The notes under the pieces are model-generated. The model did no database searches and had not been told where the DNA came from. It was given only the letters and a program-made list of their open reading frames with translations. From Cavia porcellus (Eukaryota; Chordata; Mammalia; Rodentia; Caviidae): a DNA stretch of 64,000 nt. Numbering within the stretch: the stretch's first letter is position 1; each line of letters begins with the position of its first letter. The translations under genes were made by a program, and so were the position numbers. Positions 1 to 11,865 of the stretch are shown here, piece by piece. The stretch covers positions 4,660,501 to 4,724,500 of the forward strand of contig NW_026947488.1 in the NCBI RefSeq assembly GCF_034190915.1. Reading direction: 5' to 3'.

Positions 1-230
1 GTCCATCGACTGAAGAATGGATAAAAAAGTTGTGGTATTTTTATATAATGGAGTACTACTGAGCTATAAAGAATGACCGCATTGAGACATTTATAAATAA
101 ATGGATGCAGCTTGAGACCATACTCATAAGTGAAATAAATCAAACTCACATGTATAAATACCGAATAGTCTCCCTACTGTAAGAAATGATAAGAATACAT
201 AGAAGTATGTGATAATCATGATTCTCGATC
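1..230 (+). mobile_element. LINE-1 3' end (ORF2 C-terminus plus 3' UTR), truncated by window edge
   Basis: The first ~150 bases translate, with interruptions, into the typical extreme C-terminus of L1 ORF2p (a WIKK then MEYY-AIKN type motif). No further L1 coding is seen before the unrelated HAL1 module begins near 235. The element is decayed and only its tail is inside the window. Confidence 0.65.
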
Positions 231-234
231 ATAT

Positions 235-1630
235 TGGTTTGAAGCCATATAATGTTTTTACTCATTAACCGCAATGGTTTTAACCTGGTTGTTCAATTTT
301 AGTATCTATGATAGCACGAATAGCTATTTTGAAGACAGCAACACAACATAAAAGCTAGTGCTGATTTAATATTGTCTTGTTTTGAAGTCCCATCAAACTG
401 TAGTACATCTGTTTCCACTGGTTTTAACATGTTGTATCTTACTATATTTCACTATATGCTATAGTATAAACAAAATTCTTTATAGGCAAAGAGATAATAT
501 AGAAACCATTGTTTGTTTTCTATTTGCAGGCTCTAAATACCCTTTAATTCTTGCATTCTCTTGAAAGGCTTCACACTGTCTAGATATGCTTGATATTATA
601 GGATGCGAAGTTAAACTCAAATAATTTAAGGAAAGAGGCACTATGGTGACTACTATTATGTTAGATTATCTGGTGGTGAAACACAATAATGCTTGAATTG
701 CTTGTTTCTGCCCTGCGTTGTTCTATTACAATGTCCTCTCTTATCTCAATCTCCCCCCTATTTTTAAATTAATCTATTTTCTCTCATTCTTGTAATTAAG
801 GGAAAACTAAATTAATAATGGGACATATTATAGTAACTTTTTGTTGTCCTATTAACCTGACTGAATCCCAGTATTCCTCTCGCCATCTTGTTCTGATTAT
901 TATATACTCTATTTTGTCTGAAAGTATCAAGTTTGAGGGTATAGGCAATCACTTTGAAGGCAATAAGATATACTATGATGCCCAATATGGATTGACTATT
1001 ATCCTTTTTTTTGAAGTCCTGTAAGGCCGTCAGTGTAGATTTTATTGGTTTTGTTCTGTACTGTTTTGATCAATTCTATTATACCTGATGATATAGACAA
1101 CTCAATTTAAAAATAGCAAGAGGCACAATGGTAACCACTTTTGATCAGCTGGTATTCTATTTTTGCATCACGTGCTATGCCCACCCTTCTGTTCTAACTG
1201 ACTCTGTTTTGCTTAGTCACATTTGGTTTTATTCTCTTCAAAAAAGTAATAAGAACCATGAGAGTAATAAAACCCTAAAAGTCTAATTGTTACTGTAAAA
1301 AAGAGAGGAAGGTAAGGTGGACTAAGGGATATAACTGCAGGTATGTTCGAGTGTGTAGGATGGAAAACCATGTAACTGAGCTTTTGTTGGATCATTGAAC
1401 GGAACTGTCTCCAATTTCACTGTATGAATGTTCACTTTATATGCTTTAATTTAGTGATATGGACAACTGTTTCTGGGAAGATAATATGTAACCTATTAAC
1501 TGGTGATTTCGTATTGTATATATTTTTTTCTAGAAATACTGTATTATTTGTACCCTTTTACTGCATTGGTTTTTTTTATGTCCTTTTTTTGTTTGTTTGT
1601 TTTTCTTCTCTCTTTAAATAAAAAAAAATA
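235..1630 (+). mobile_element. HAL1 3' module, copy 1 (5'-truncated)
   Basis: About 1.4 kb of AT-rich, non-coding sequence that matches, block by block, the region following ORF1 in the full-length HAL1 at 16,219-17,590. Shared landmarks include a block after 'gtcttgttttgaagtc', the 'gatatagacaa' block, and a terminal AATAAA-type, A-rich tail at about 1,615-1,630. It has no coding capacity. It looks like a 5'-truncated retrotransposed copy, older than the full-length one because it has more substitutions and small indels. The short ORFs inside it (382-564, 818-1,024, 1,424-1,621) are chance. Confidence 0.65.
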
Positions 1631-1739
1631 GCAAAGGTCTGTGAGAAATCAATCCAGCTGCTGCTAGATGAGACAAAGAAGAGTAACAAGATTGATTGGA
1701 GTCAACGAAAAAGCAGAAGATACCACAATGACATCAGAA

Positions 1740-2230
1740 ATGTTCATAGATTTCATAGCAAAAACTTCCCTATAGAGAAAAACAATTTGACCTACAGATA
1801 ACTTCGGCATATAGAACTTCAATTAGCCATAGTACCCCCAAAAAATCTACAGCCAGACATATCATAATTAAAGTTTCAGAAATTCAACACAAGAATAGAA
1901 TCTTAGAAGGTACTAGGGAAAAAATTACCTATAAAGGAAAGCCCATCAGAATCAAAGCTGACTTCTCAGCACAAACTCTCACATCAAGGAGCTTGGAATG
2001 AAGTATTCTAAGCTCTAAAGGAAAACAACCTTCAACCCAGATCGAGACACCCTGCAAAACTATCTTTCAAAACCGATGAAGACAGATACTTCCATGGAGA
2101 AGAAAAGCTCAGGAAATATACAACCAACAAGCCAGCATTCTTAAATATTCTGAAGGACATTCTAGAAAGAGATAGTAAGGATTACAGCTCCATGAACAGA
2201 AGGAATTCACAAAGCAAGGTAAACAATTAG
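1740..2230 (+). pseudogene. L1 ORF1 remnant (RRM and C-terminal domain)
   Basis: The three frames together show the ORF1p RNA-binding core. A stretch resembling 'PRHIIIKI' and 'IQHKNRIL' of the RRM is followed by 'KGKPIRIKADFSAQT' of the C-terminal domain. The same motifs occur in frame in the intact HAL1 ORF1 at 15,166-16,218, so the two are relatives. The N-terminal coiled coil is missing and frameshifts break the rest. Confidence 0.75.
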
Positions 2231-2275
2231 AGGGAAGGGGAAAAAACAGGGTGGTGGGGAGACAAACAACAGGAA

Positions 2276-5200
2276 GTCATGACAGGGGTAATTTAGTACG
2301 TATCAATTACACTATCAGTGTAAATAGTCTCAGTTCACCAATGAAAAGACACAGACTGCCAGAATGGATCAAGAAGCAAGTTCCAACAATATGCTGCATA
2401 CAAGAAACACTTTTAATTCAAAGAGAAATTCATAGACTGAAAATTAAAGGATGGAAACAATACACCATGCAACAGGAATCCGGAAAAAAAACAGGGGTTG
2501 CTATTCTATTTTCAGACAAAGTGAATCTCAAGCCACAACTGATTAAGAGAGATACACAACGTCACTACATCCTTGTAAAGGGAAAAATCCAAGAGGAAGA
2601 GATAACAATCATAAATATATATGCAACAAATACCAGTGCACCCAACTATATAAAACAATTACTAACAGACATGAAAAATCAAATAAGCCCTAATACAACT
2701 GTATTGGGAGATCTTAAATACCCCATTGTCTCAAAAATACAGATCAACTAGATAATAAAATAAATAATGAAATATTACAAGTGAATCAAACTTTTGAACA
2801 AATGGACTTAGTAGATGTCTATAGAATATTCCACCCCACAACATTAGAATACACATTCTTCTCCGCTGCACATGGGACATTCTCCAAAATAGACCACATA
2901 GTGGCTCCTAGAACATGCTTAAGTAAATTAAAAGAAACCACAGTGCATTGAAATTGGAAATCCATGGCAAAAGAAACCACAAGAACTTCATAAACACATG
3001 GAAATTAAATGGCACTATCATAAACTAACAAGTCAGAGATGAAATTAAGTAAGAAATTAGACAGTTTTTACAGCTGAATGATAATGACAATACAATATAA
3101 CATAACGTATGGGCCACAATGAAAGCAGGCCCAAGAGGGAAATTTATGGCAGTGAATATACATATAAGGAAAAGACACATACAATGAACACACACATAAG
3201 GAAAGCCCAGGCTGGGCTAAACTCCAGGGCATACTGGTGAGCCTCAAACGTCTAGAAAAAGAAGAGGCTAAGCCAAAAGCTCATATAAAGATCAAAGCAG
3301 AAATTAATATATTAGAGACTAAAAAAATAATACAAAGAATCAGTGAATGGAAGAGTAGGTTCTCTGAAAGATTAAATAAAATTGACAAACTCTTAGCCAA
3401 CCTTATCAAAAAAGAAAAGAGAAGACTCAAATACATGCAACTAGGAATGAAAACGCTGAAATCACAACAGACCCTGCAGAAATCCAGATCATCTATACCT
3501 ACTTTGAAAACTTGTATTCTAAGAAGATGGAAAATACAGAAGCAATGGGCAGATTCCTAGACACATATGAAGTACCAAAGCAGAATCAAGAACATATAAA
3601 CATCCTAAATAAACCAATATCAATCATGAAATCAAAGATATAATTGAAAACCTACCAACAAAGAAAATTCCAGGCCCTGATGAATTTACTGTTGAATTCT
3701 ACAAGAAATTTCGAGAATACTTAATACCACTAGTTCTCAAAGTCTCTAATGAAATTGAAAGGAAAGCACTACTCCCAAATTCATTCCTGGAAGCAAGCAT
3801 TACTCTGATGCCAAAACCAGAGAAGGACTCAACTCAGAAGGAGAATTACAGGCAAATCTCCCTAGTGGACATGGATGCAAAAATCCTCAACAAGATTCTG
3901 GCAAACAGACTATAGAAAATCATCAAGTAGATTATATACTGTGATCAAGTGGGATTCACACCAGGGATACAGGGATGATTCAACATATCTAACTCCAGAA
4001 ATCTAATACACCGTATTAACAGACCCAAGGGCAAAAATCATATGATCATCTCAATAGATGCAGAAAAATGTCTTGACAAAGTCCAGAACCCATTCATGAT
4101 AAAAACCCTACAGAAAATTGGAGAGAGATTTTTTCAATCTAATAAAAACTATGTATGACAAACCAGCAGCCAACATCCTACTAAATGGAGAGAAACTGAA
4201 AGCTCTCACTCTAAAGTCAGGAACAAGAGAAGGATGTCCACTATCTCCACTCTTATTCAACATAGTCCTGGCAACTTTAGCCAGAGCAATTAGACAAGAG
4301 AAAGAAATAAAAGGAATAAAGATAGCATGATACTCTACGTAGAAGACGCCAAAAACTGCACCAAAAGACTTCTAGATTTAATAAGCAAATTCAGTAACAT
4401 AGCTGCATATAAAGCCAACACCCAAAAACCAATAGCCTTCCTCTACACAAATAACAAATTCACTGAGAAAAAAATCAGGGAAACAATACCTTTTAAGGTG
4501 GCATCCAAGAAAATGAAGTACCTATGAATCAATCTAACAAAGGCTGTAAAAAACCTCTACATTGAAAACTACAATACTCTGAAAAAGGAGATTGAATTAG
4601 ACATTAAAAAATGAAGAAACATCCCATGCTCTTAGGTAGGAAGAACAAATATTGTGAAAATGACCATACTTCCAAAGCTGTTACACAGATTCAATACAAT
4701 CTCAAAGTTCCAATAGCACATCTCACAGAATTAGAGAAAACAGTCCTACAGTTCATCTGGAACCAGAAAAGACACAGAATAGCAAAGGTAATCCTAGGCA
4801 ACAAAAGCAAGACAATGGGTATATCAATCCATGACTTAAAATTATACTATAAAGCTACCGTGATAAAAACAGCATGGTACTAGCAAAACAACTGACCCAA
4901 AGACCAATGGAACAGATTAGAAGATGCAGAAATAACTCCAGACACATTAAGGTGCCTTATCTTGGACAAAGGTGCTATAGACATTCACTGGAAGAAAAAT
5001 AGCCTCTTTAATAATAGGTACTGGAAAAACTGGCTCTGTATGTGCCAACGATTAAAGTAGGTCCCGTATCTTTCACCATGCACTAACCTAAGTTCAGAAT
5101 GGATCAAAGATCTTAATATTAAAACAAACAATAAATCTACTGGAAGATAGAATAGGTAAAACTCTTGAAGACATTAAGTGTAGGCAAAGACTTTATGAAC

Positions 5201-5420
5201 AAAACACTGATTACACTGCCACAAATAATGAACAACTGAGATGTCATTAAAGAGCACACAGCAAGAAAAACCATCATCAGTGTGAGGAGGGAACCCACAG
5301 TTTGGGAGGAAATGTTTGTCAGCTGTTTCTCAGACAAGAGGTTACTATTGAGAACATATAAAGAGCTCAGAAAAATCAATCCTTCCAAATTTAAAGGCCC
5401 AATTCAAAAAATGGGTCTGA
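2276..5420 (+). pseudogene. L1 ORF2 remnant (endonuclease, reverse transcriptase, C-terminal part)
   Basis: The endonuclease is the best-preserved part (open from 2,251 to 2,749), with the 'TICCIQET' and 'IINIYA' blocks visible. The GDFN-type catalytic motif is degraded to GDLK. Reverse transcriptase blocks follow at about 3,650-4,330 ('SISLDAEK'-like and '[16 protein letters not shown]'). The expected catalytic FADD is replaced by VED at about 4,340. Stops and shifts occur throughout. The product would be inactive. Confidence 0.85.
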
Positions 5421-5565
5421 GGGAACCAGAGAGTAATAGGGGCAACTTGACCAGCACCTGAAAATAGGTTGAAAAGACAGGTTTTGTAGATAAAGGAATA
5501 CAACTTGAGATCAACTCCAGGAGGAAGAACATTTGGAACCACTTAGGTAAATAGCAGGCTGCTCC

Positions 5566-5863
5566 TGAAAGGTTGTTAGGCTTAGTAGAAATTATGGCGG
5601 TGGTCTAACATGGCGGAAGGCCAACGCGGGAACACATACCACTTCCTGTTTCTTCCTCAGCCTTAATTGCAACTCCCCTTCCTGTTTGCACAGGAAGCAA
5701 ACTCCAATCAGCCCCTCAAGCCTCATCAATGCCCATCCTAAGTGCCACCCCTAGTCAGGGGTACCCCAGGTTCCGGCCAGAGAAAACCAGACCATCGGTG
5801 GTCATGGAGTTCTCTTCATGTCCTTGGAATAAGGGTTATTTTTACTTTATAGTCTCTCTTTCA
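5566..5863 (+). repeat. ERV-B 5' LTR
   Basis: Starts TGAAAGG and ends TTCA three bases before the primer-binding site. It matches the 3' LTR at 11,328-11,629 almost end to end, with scattered substitutions. It contains 'attatggcggtggtctaacatgg' style GC/YY1-like blocks and a 'ggaataagggt' region near the likely R/U5. Confidence 0.85.
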
Positions 5864-5866
5864 TAA

Positions 5867-5884
5867 TGGTGCCTTGACTCAGCA
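5867..5884 (+). other. ERV-B primer-binding site, tRNA-His-like
   Basis: TGGTGCCTTGACTCAGCA follows the LTR after 3 bases. It resembles the tRNA-His primer site known from class I ERVs, with a few mismatches. It sets the 3' limit of the 5' LTR. Confidence 0.6.
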
Positions 5885-7300
5885 GAGGGAGTGGATCCTG
5901 GGAATCCCTCCCAGTTTGGGCCCCCTGCCTAAGAACCACCTTTTTCTTCTTCCCGGACTGTTTACTTGCTGCCCCTAAACCCCATGCAACAGAGACTTTC
6001 CTCATTCCACACAGGTGAGCTGCCTTCCAGGGTTTTCTGTTTCCGTTTGCAGCAGAAAACCCATCCTCCCATCCCCGAACAGGGATACCAGCTTTCACGC
6101 TCCTTAGGCCATAGGGTTGAGGTGAAACTGATGTTTTTGTTCCCTAGGGCCCCGCTCCACACTCTTCCGGTGACCTGCAGAGGAGAATGGGTGTTGGGAC
6201 TTTCCCTGTCCCTTTCCAAAGAGGTGACAATCTCTTTTGTTAAGTGTGACCCAGGACAGCTTCCATGTTCCTTGGGGGAGGTATAGCTCTTATGTCCTTA
6301 GGTGAAGTTGTTCTCTCAGCTCACTTATAATTCAGTCATGAGGACCACCTTCCTTCCCTGAAAAACACACCTCTGGGGCACCTTGTTCATAACCTTGGTG
6401 CTGTTGGCCTCTAGAAGGCTGCAAAAACTAAAAAGCTGATATTTTATTTATGCTTTTGTCACAAGGGTTACAAGTTGGCAGAAACCCTTCATTAGGCCTT
6501 TTTCACATTAAGGACGTGTCCTTCTCTCACTCTGTCTTCTGTGATGGCCCAAATACTTCTGGCTCGCTCTGCTCCCCCAGGATCTCCCCCTCCCTCCCCA
6601 CTGGACCCCTCTAGATGAGCAGCTCCTGTCTTTACGGCTCCTCTCATGCATCTCTCATTCCAAACCCTGCAGCCTTCTCAGCCAGAGGCTTCTGGCTTCT
6701 GCACCCTTCACCGTCCTCTCCCCTTCCTCACCCACAGTAGCCTCTAATACTTCCCTTCACATCTCTTCCCATTCTCCAACTTCTCAATCCCCCGACCAGA
6801 GCCATCTGTTCCATCTGAGGGTTCTTTGTCCCCTTCCCCTGCATTGCCATTTTCACTGCCTGTCTGGTGCATTCCAGCCTTCCAGCAGGCCACATGGTTG
6901 TCAGCAACCACCCTGCTGCAGCTTGAGTAGAAGACAGCCACCATCTTGTGGCCCTCTGCCATGTGGCAGGGCGCCACTATCTTGTGATGAGTCTCAGGGT
7001 CAACTGCCACTCCCCTGTGGCCCCTCGTGGAATCAGCAGCAATCCGACTGCAGGTCATATGATGACCAGCTGCCATCTTCACCCCCTCACTGTGTTACCA
7101 GAAGCAGCCATCTTGCTGTGGGTCACATGGTAACCCACAAACAGCCTGCATTTCCTTGTCACATGGTGATGAGTGGCCATTTTATAGCCAATCATTGGAT
7201 AATTGCCCACACATGCCTGCAGGACATTGGCTGTTCGGTGGCCACAGCCTTCTCAGCCTCAGTCTCTGCTCCTGCTTTGGCAACAGGCTGACCCCATTCT
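5885..7300 (+). other. ERV-B leader and proline/serine-rich gag-like region, decayed
   Basis: A plausible viral splice donor (ACAG|GTGAGC) lies at 6,014/6,015. From about 6,500 to 7,290 the sequence is C-rich and carries recurring 'gccatcttg' or 'ccaccatcttg' blocks (about 6,940, 6,975, 7,070, 7,105), followed by CATGTGG/CACATGG words. It may derive from the 5' part of gag, but I could not recognise a matrix or capsid domain. Confidence 0.35.
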
Positions 7301-7369
7301 CAAGAGATTAGTTAGTATTCATGTTCCTTTTTTAACTTTCTGGGGTATCTCAGATTAGCCATAAATTAG

Positions 7370-8640
7370 GTTCCTTTTCCAGTATTTTTATTTCAAGAGA
7401 TCTCTATTAATTGATCTACAAAAAGGTTCACACTAGAATATATAGTTCAAATTGGCCAAATATATATGAGTGCACTCTAATTTTATGATTGTCAGTCTAT
7501 ATATCTGTTTTCTGTCCATTTGCCTGCTCTGTAAACAGCTGTTCCTTTTTATTTTTCTTCCTCTTTTACATACTCAGATCATTTAATCAAATGATCTGAT
7601 TTAAAAAATACGCTTCCACCTATGTTGCTAGCTGGTAAAAATGATGCTAAAATTGGTTAAACAAAATCATTTGGGGTGAGGAGACATTGCACAGGACTTC
7701 AACTAATGAACAAGAAAGTGTCCACCTGGTAACTTTAACGAGCTCTTGTTCATTAATTGGAGGCCCCAATTATCTCCATAGCCTTATGGGAAACACCTCA
7801 ACTAAATTTTATATGACTAAGAAATTCATTGTTGCTGATCTGATGGTATATTCATGCCTTCAAATATAAAACTGGGATTGTTTACGATGACAAGTGTTTT
7901 CTTTCAGAACCAGATGTCTGCCTTTTTCTTGTGCTCCAGCTAGGAGATTCATGACAGACCAACTAAAGGTCACCAGTCAAACACTAATCTTTAAAGAAAA
8001 ATCTATCTAATGTATACAAATTTCTTCAGTGATCAAATGTTAAAACACCCATAGCTAATAGAAAACAATATTTTCATTTAATGTTCTATGTTAAGCTTAC
8101 TGCCTCTACTGCACTGTACTGTTATCAATCTTCTGGATGTTCAACAACTAAAATTAAGAGATAATTATAAATTCTTTTCAGATTCCTTTTGCTGGGATCC
8201 ATCAGATCTTCTCCAGAAAAAGGTTATATGATGCATATTGGGGCCATAATTAACTATACTCAAATGGCATTAAATGACACCACAACTGATCTCTCTCCTA
8301 AATAAAAAGGTAAAATTAATAAAACAGGCCATTCTCCAAAAATCAGATGGTATTAGACATTCTAACAACACAGGAGATACTTATACAGTTGCAAAACCTA
8401 AATGTGTGTATGACAAATGAATGACACGTCAGTTTCTAAAATTCCCTGGCCCTTATCCTTATCCTCCTTATGAGAATCCACTGCTAAAGTTATTATCATA
8501 AATACCCTGTTGATTCTATTATTTGACTCCTGTATACTTAATTGATTCTTTGCCTTTGTCTCCTTTAGACTTAAAGCTGTACACCTACCCAAGATAAAAA
8601 CCAGATGTCTTATGACTGTGGAGGAGACAGATACCTTTCA
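7370..8640 (+). pseudogene. env-region fragment of ERV-A type nested in ERV-B
   Basis: This stretch parallels 45,880-48,500 in the ERV-A provirus block by block: 'aagagatctct-ttaattga', 'aatgatgc-aa-attg', 'ctcttgtgct', 'ggtgttc-ac-a'. At 8,480-8,600 one frame reads a hydrophobic run 'TLLILLFDS' followed by a short basic tail with 'RLKAVHLPK'. The same tail is at 48,370-48,480 and is typical of a retroviral Env transmembrane C-terminus. It is broken by stops. Its position upstream of nucleocapsid is wrong for a normal provirus. Confidence 0.55.
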
Positions 8641-8819
8641 CTGTGGGCCAAATCCCAAGACAAAAGGCTAAACTTGGCCCTAAACCCCACAGGAAGACCT
8701 TCTTAATATGGCTTTTTGTGTTTTCAACAATAGAGATAATCAGAAGGCAAAATAACAATGTGATCTTTTAGCAGTGACACTTGGAGCTCTGAGACAGGTT
8801 AACTGAGACAAGGTGGAAC

Positions 8820-9300
8820 TGCCTGAGCTCCTCCCGGACCATGCTTCAAGTGCAACAAAGGGCATTGGGCAAGAAAGTGCCCCAACCCCAGGATTCTTCT
8901 GGGGCCTTGCCCCTATTGCCATTGGAAGAGCGACTGTCCTAGCTGCCAGAGAGCGGATAAGCCATCCTCTAACTCTTTTGCCCTCATAGATCTCATCACC
9001 ACCAGATTCATTGCTGACTGATCTACTTGGACTTGCTGCTGAAGATTGACAGGGCTCGGGGACCACAGCCTTCCATTAAGGTATACTTCTCAGAGCCCCA
9101 AGTCCCACTGGAGGTCTCAGGTAAGGCATTCTCTGTACTTGTGGACATAGAGGCCATGTGCAGTGTTATTCCTGAGTTTTCAGGCCGCTATATTGTCCTC
9201 AGTCTCTACAGGGGGTGCTGGCAGCCAACCTATGTAGCCTTTGCAGATGGGGCCTATTCCATGCAGGTTCCAGGCTCCCTTCTTCTCTGGTTGATCCCAT
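8820..9300 (+). pseudogene. ERV-B nucleocapsid zinc knuckle and protease remnant
   Basis: At 8,843-8,881 one frame reads a perfect CX2CX4HX4C zinc knuckle ([13 protein letters not shown]), followed by a second Cys-rich cluster ([14 protein letters not shown]). After a stop, a protease-like stretch with 'VDIEAMCSVI' occupies the position of the catalytic D-T/S-G, here mutated. It reads into RT with stops and shifts. Confidence 0.75.
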
Positions 9301-9519
9301 AGTTTGAGATACCTCCAATCCCACCTGTGCTGCCTATGCCATGCCTATTTTAATTCATCTCAGAGATCCTTCCATTTTTCCTTGTGTTCCCCAATATCCC
9401 ATAGCTCCCAAACATTTACAGGGACTTAAACCTAATAATTAAGTGCCTTTTAGACAATGGTTTTCTTAAACCTACCCATTTACTCTATAATACTTCCATT
9501 CTCCCAGTACTCAAGTCTG

Positions 9520-10021
9520 ATGGGTCTTATCACTTAGTGCAGGACCTTAGGGTAATCAATGGTGCTGTTACTCCAATCCACCCAGTGGTGCCAAACCCTT
9601 ATTCCATGCTCTCTCATATCCCTCCCTCCCCCAGTCACTTTATAGTTGTAGATCTTAAAGATGCCTTCTTTACCATCCCCTTATGCCCTTATTGTCAGAA
9701 TTTTTTGCATCTACATGGAGTGATCCAGATACTCTCAGCTCTCAACAACTTACTTGGACAGTGCTCCCCCAAGGGTTCAGGGATAGTCCTCACTTATGTA
9801 GACAAGCTCTTGCTGCTGACCTGGCAGAACTTGATCTCAAACCTAGCACTCTCCTTCAATACATAGATGACTTTCTCTTATGTTCTCCATCCCATACATT
9901 AGCCATACAGCATTCAGCTAGTCCCCTTTATTTTCTTGGCAGTCATGGGTACAGGGTCTCTCCTGCTAAATCCCAAATAGTTTCCCCAAAAGTCAGATAT
10001 CTAGGTCTACATCATCACTGA
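9520..10021 (+). pseudogene. ERV-B reverse transcriptase remnant (YIDD)
   Basis: The fingers/palm segment 'FIVVDLKDAFFTIPL' is open in one frame up to about 9,720. The LPQGFRDSP block and catalytic YIDD (9,860-9,871) continue in another frame, so at least one frameshift separates them. The thumb ends near 10,020. RNase H is missing: the sequence jumps within about 60 bases to integrase. Confidence 0.85.
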
Positions 10022-10099
10022 CTTAAATAACTGTTTCCATATAGAAGCACAGGCTCTATAAGACTCTTAGCCCCAGTAGTTACACATCATTCTCTAAAG

Positions 10100-10560
10100 G
10101 CTATCATTCTTCAGATTACTCACACTTGTCATCTGTGTGCTAGGACTACTCCTCAGGGACACACAGCACCCCCTTCCTTTCCTACTCATCAATTTCATGG
10201 ACACACCCTCGTCAGAACTGGATGATAGATTTTATACATATGCCCCACCACAAAACTCTCAAATATCTTCTCGCCTTTGTTTGTACTTTTTCAAGATGGA
10301 TAAAAGCCTTTCCCACAACCAGGGAGACTGCTGATAGAGTTACTAAAATCCTATTACAGGAAACAATCCCAAAGTTTGGTCTGCCTCAGAGTATTCAGTC
10401 AGATAATGGTCTAGCCTTTATTTCTCAGATCACTCAACAGGACTACAACCAAGGTGGAATGGCCCCTACCTGGTCTTCTTGGCAACCCCAACAGTAGTCA
10501 CAGTTGCTGGACTGCCATCCTGGTTCCATATCACCCAAGCGGTGCCCTCCCAGCCCTAGT
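10100..10560 (+). pseudogene. ERV-B integrase remnant
   Basis: The second half of the HHCC zinc domain (CHLC at about 10,130), the catalytic core with 'MIDFIHMPHHKTLKYLL' and 'QSDNGLAF', and a C-terminal GPY/F-type block ('GPYLVFLATP', another frame) are visible. Part of the core between the last two is deleted, and stops interrupt the frame. Confidence 0.8.
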
Positions 10561-10960
10561 TCTAACCATCCTATCGCCTACTCATCTCGATTTTACCAAG
10601 GTCTCACAGCCACAACTCTCGGGCTGAGTCATGTTTTTTTTTTATCCAATTTGGTTCCTAATTCCTTATATTCCATTAATTATCTTTTTTATAGCAGGAC
10701 TCTTGGCAGTCTTTCCTAAAGACTCCCACATCATGCATAAAATTGTCCTCATGTTGTTCTATGGGACAACTGTCTTAGTTCTCTCTACCCTCACCTGTTT
10801 AGTCAAACATGAGATTCCTGTGGGCCTAGGCTCTTACCTCCCTTATAGTGACACAGCCATGGCCCTCTCCACCCCTGTTATTTCCAGCTCAACTCCTGGA
10901 CCAGAGACAAACCCTACCTACCTCCACTTTTAACTGTTAACCTATAAGATAAAAATAACT
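10561..10960 (+). other. Possible env N-terminal remnant of ERV-B
   Basis: An open stretch at 10,631-10,933 (100 codons) begins with two strongly hydrophobic segments, then a Ser/Thr/Pro-rich tail. The position between integrase and the 3' LTR fits env, but I recognise no conserved env motif. About 370 bases without recognisable content follow, to the 3' LTR. Confidence 0.3.
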
Positions 10961-11327
10961 TCAATCTTCATAACCCCACACTTATTTTTCAGAATTCTAC
11001 CTCACCATGGTAATGATTCTACCTCACCATGACCCTGATGGAACAGAAAATTTAAATCAAAGACACCTTTCTTTCTACCTCCCCTGGGTCCTTAAATGTA
11101 ATAGTGAACTGCCTCCTCATAGCACTTTGTCTCTTTGTTTCTCTAGTCTAAGATGCAGGCATGCACCAATGATGAAGTTGTCCTAGTTGAAATACCTGGC
11201 ACCAGCTTCTACATGGGCATCAACCATCATCCCATCAACCTTCCTAAACACTAATACTCCATCCCCTTTCAGCAGTAAGTAATAAGAGAGAGGCTTTGTC
11301 CTTTTCCTAACAATACAAAGACAGGAA

Positions 11328-11629
11328 TGAAAGGTTCTTGCTTTAGTAGAAATTATGGCGGTGGTCTAACATGGCGGAAGGCCAAAGCAGGAATGCCTAC
11401 CACTTCCTGCTTCTTCCTCAGCCTTAATTGCAACTCCCCTTCCTGTTTGCACATAAAGCAAACACCAATCAGCTCCTTGAGCCTCATCAATGCCCACCCT
11501 AAGTGCCACCCCTAGTCAGAGGTGCTCCACATTCCAGCCAGAGAAAACCAGGCCATCGGTGGTCATGGAGTTCTCTCCACGTCCTTGGAGTAAAGGCTAT
11601 TTTTACTTTATATTGCCTCTATTTTATCA
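11328..11629 (+). repeat. ERV-B 3' LTR
   Basis: Starts TGAAAGG after a purine-rich tract (AAAGACAGGAA) that would serve as polypurine tract, and ends ATCA. It aligns over its length with the 5' LTR. Differences are mostly point substitutions, so the insertion is not recent. Confidence 0.85.
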
Positions 11630-11865
11630 CACTGGAAACTCTTTCAGCCCCACTCAATCTAAAAACTGAGGCAGTTGATGGGACCCAAAAATGCACAGTG
11701 CACCCTGGAGGAGTGAAAGGGGAGGAATAGTCTAAAAAAAGAAGGCAGAGGCTATTGTTAATAGTGCATCAGGATTTAAAACCCATATTATACCACTCTG
11801 CTTAGATAGATTATATTCTGTCCCAGTTTGTCTACTTGCACTAGATCTGAGGGCACAGACATCTG
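11630..11865. other. Short spacer with no recognised feature
   Basis: Sequence between the ERV-B 3' LTR and the next HAL1 fragment. An open frame runs through the LTR edge into it, but nothing recognisable is encoded. Confidence 0.5.

Larger units (their letters stand above)
1632..5430 (+). mobile_element. Decayed LINE-1, 5'-truncated within ORF1
   Basis: L1 remnant running through the C-terminal half of ORF1 (1,632-2,230), the inter-ORF spacer and ORF2 (2,276-5,420). Reading frames are broken by many stops and indels. It abuts the HAL1 tail on the left and ends about 140 bases before the ERV-B LTR. It cannot encode functional proteins. Confidence 0.85.
5566..11629 (+). mobile_element. ERV-B: gammaretrovirus-like endogenous provirus with two LTRs
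   Basis: Two similar direct LTRs (298 and 302 bp) flank about 5.5 kb that holds a primer-binding site, nucleocapsid, protease, reverse transcriptase and integrase remnants in the expected order. All frames are interrupted, the RNase H region is deleted, and an env-derived segment sits where gag MA/CA should be. Bases next to the LTRs do not form an obvious target duplication. It is a defective fossil, and no function is inferred. Confidence 0.85.

Noticed and set aside
5962..6286. Overlapping ORFs of 85-106 codons on both strands in the ERV-B leader
   Set aside because: No recognisable gag domain, and both strands are equally open. Composition effect.
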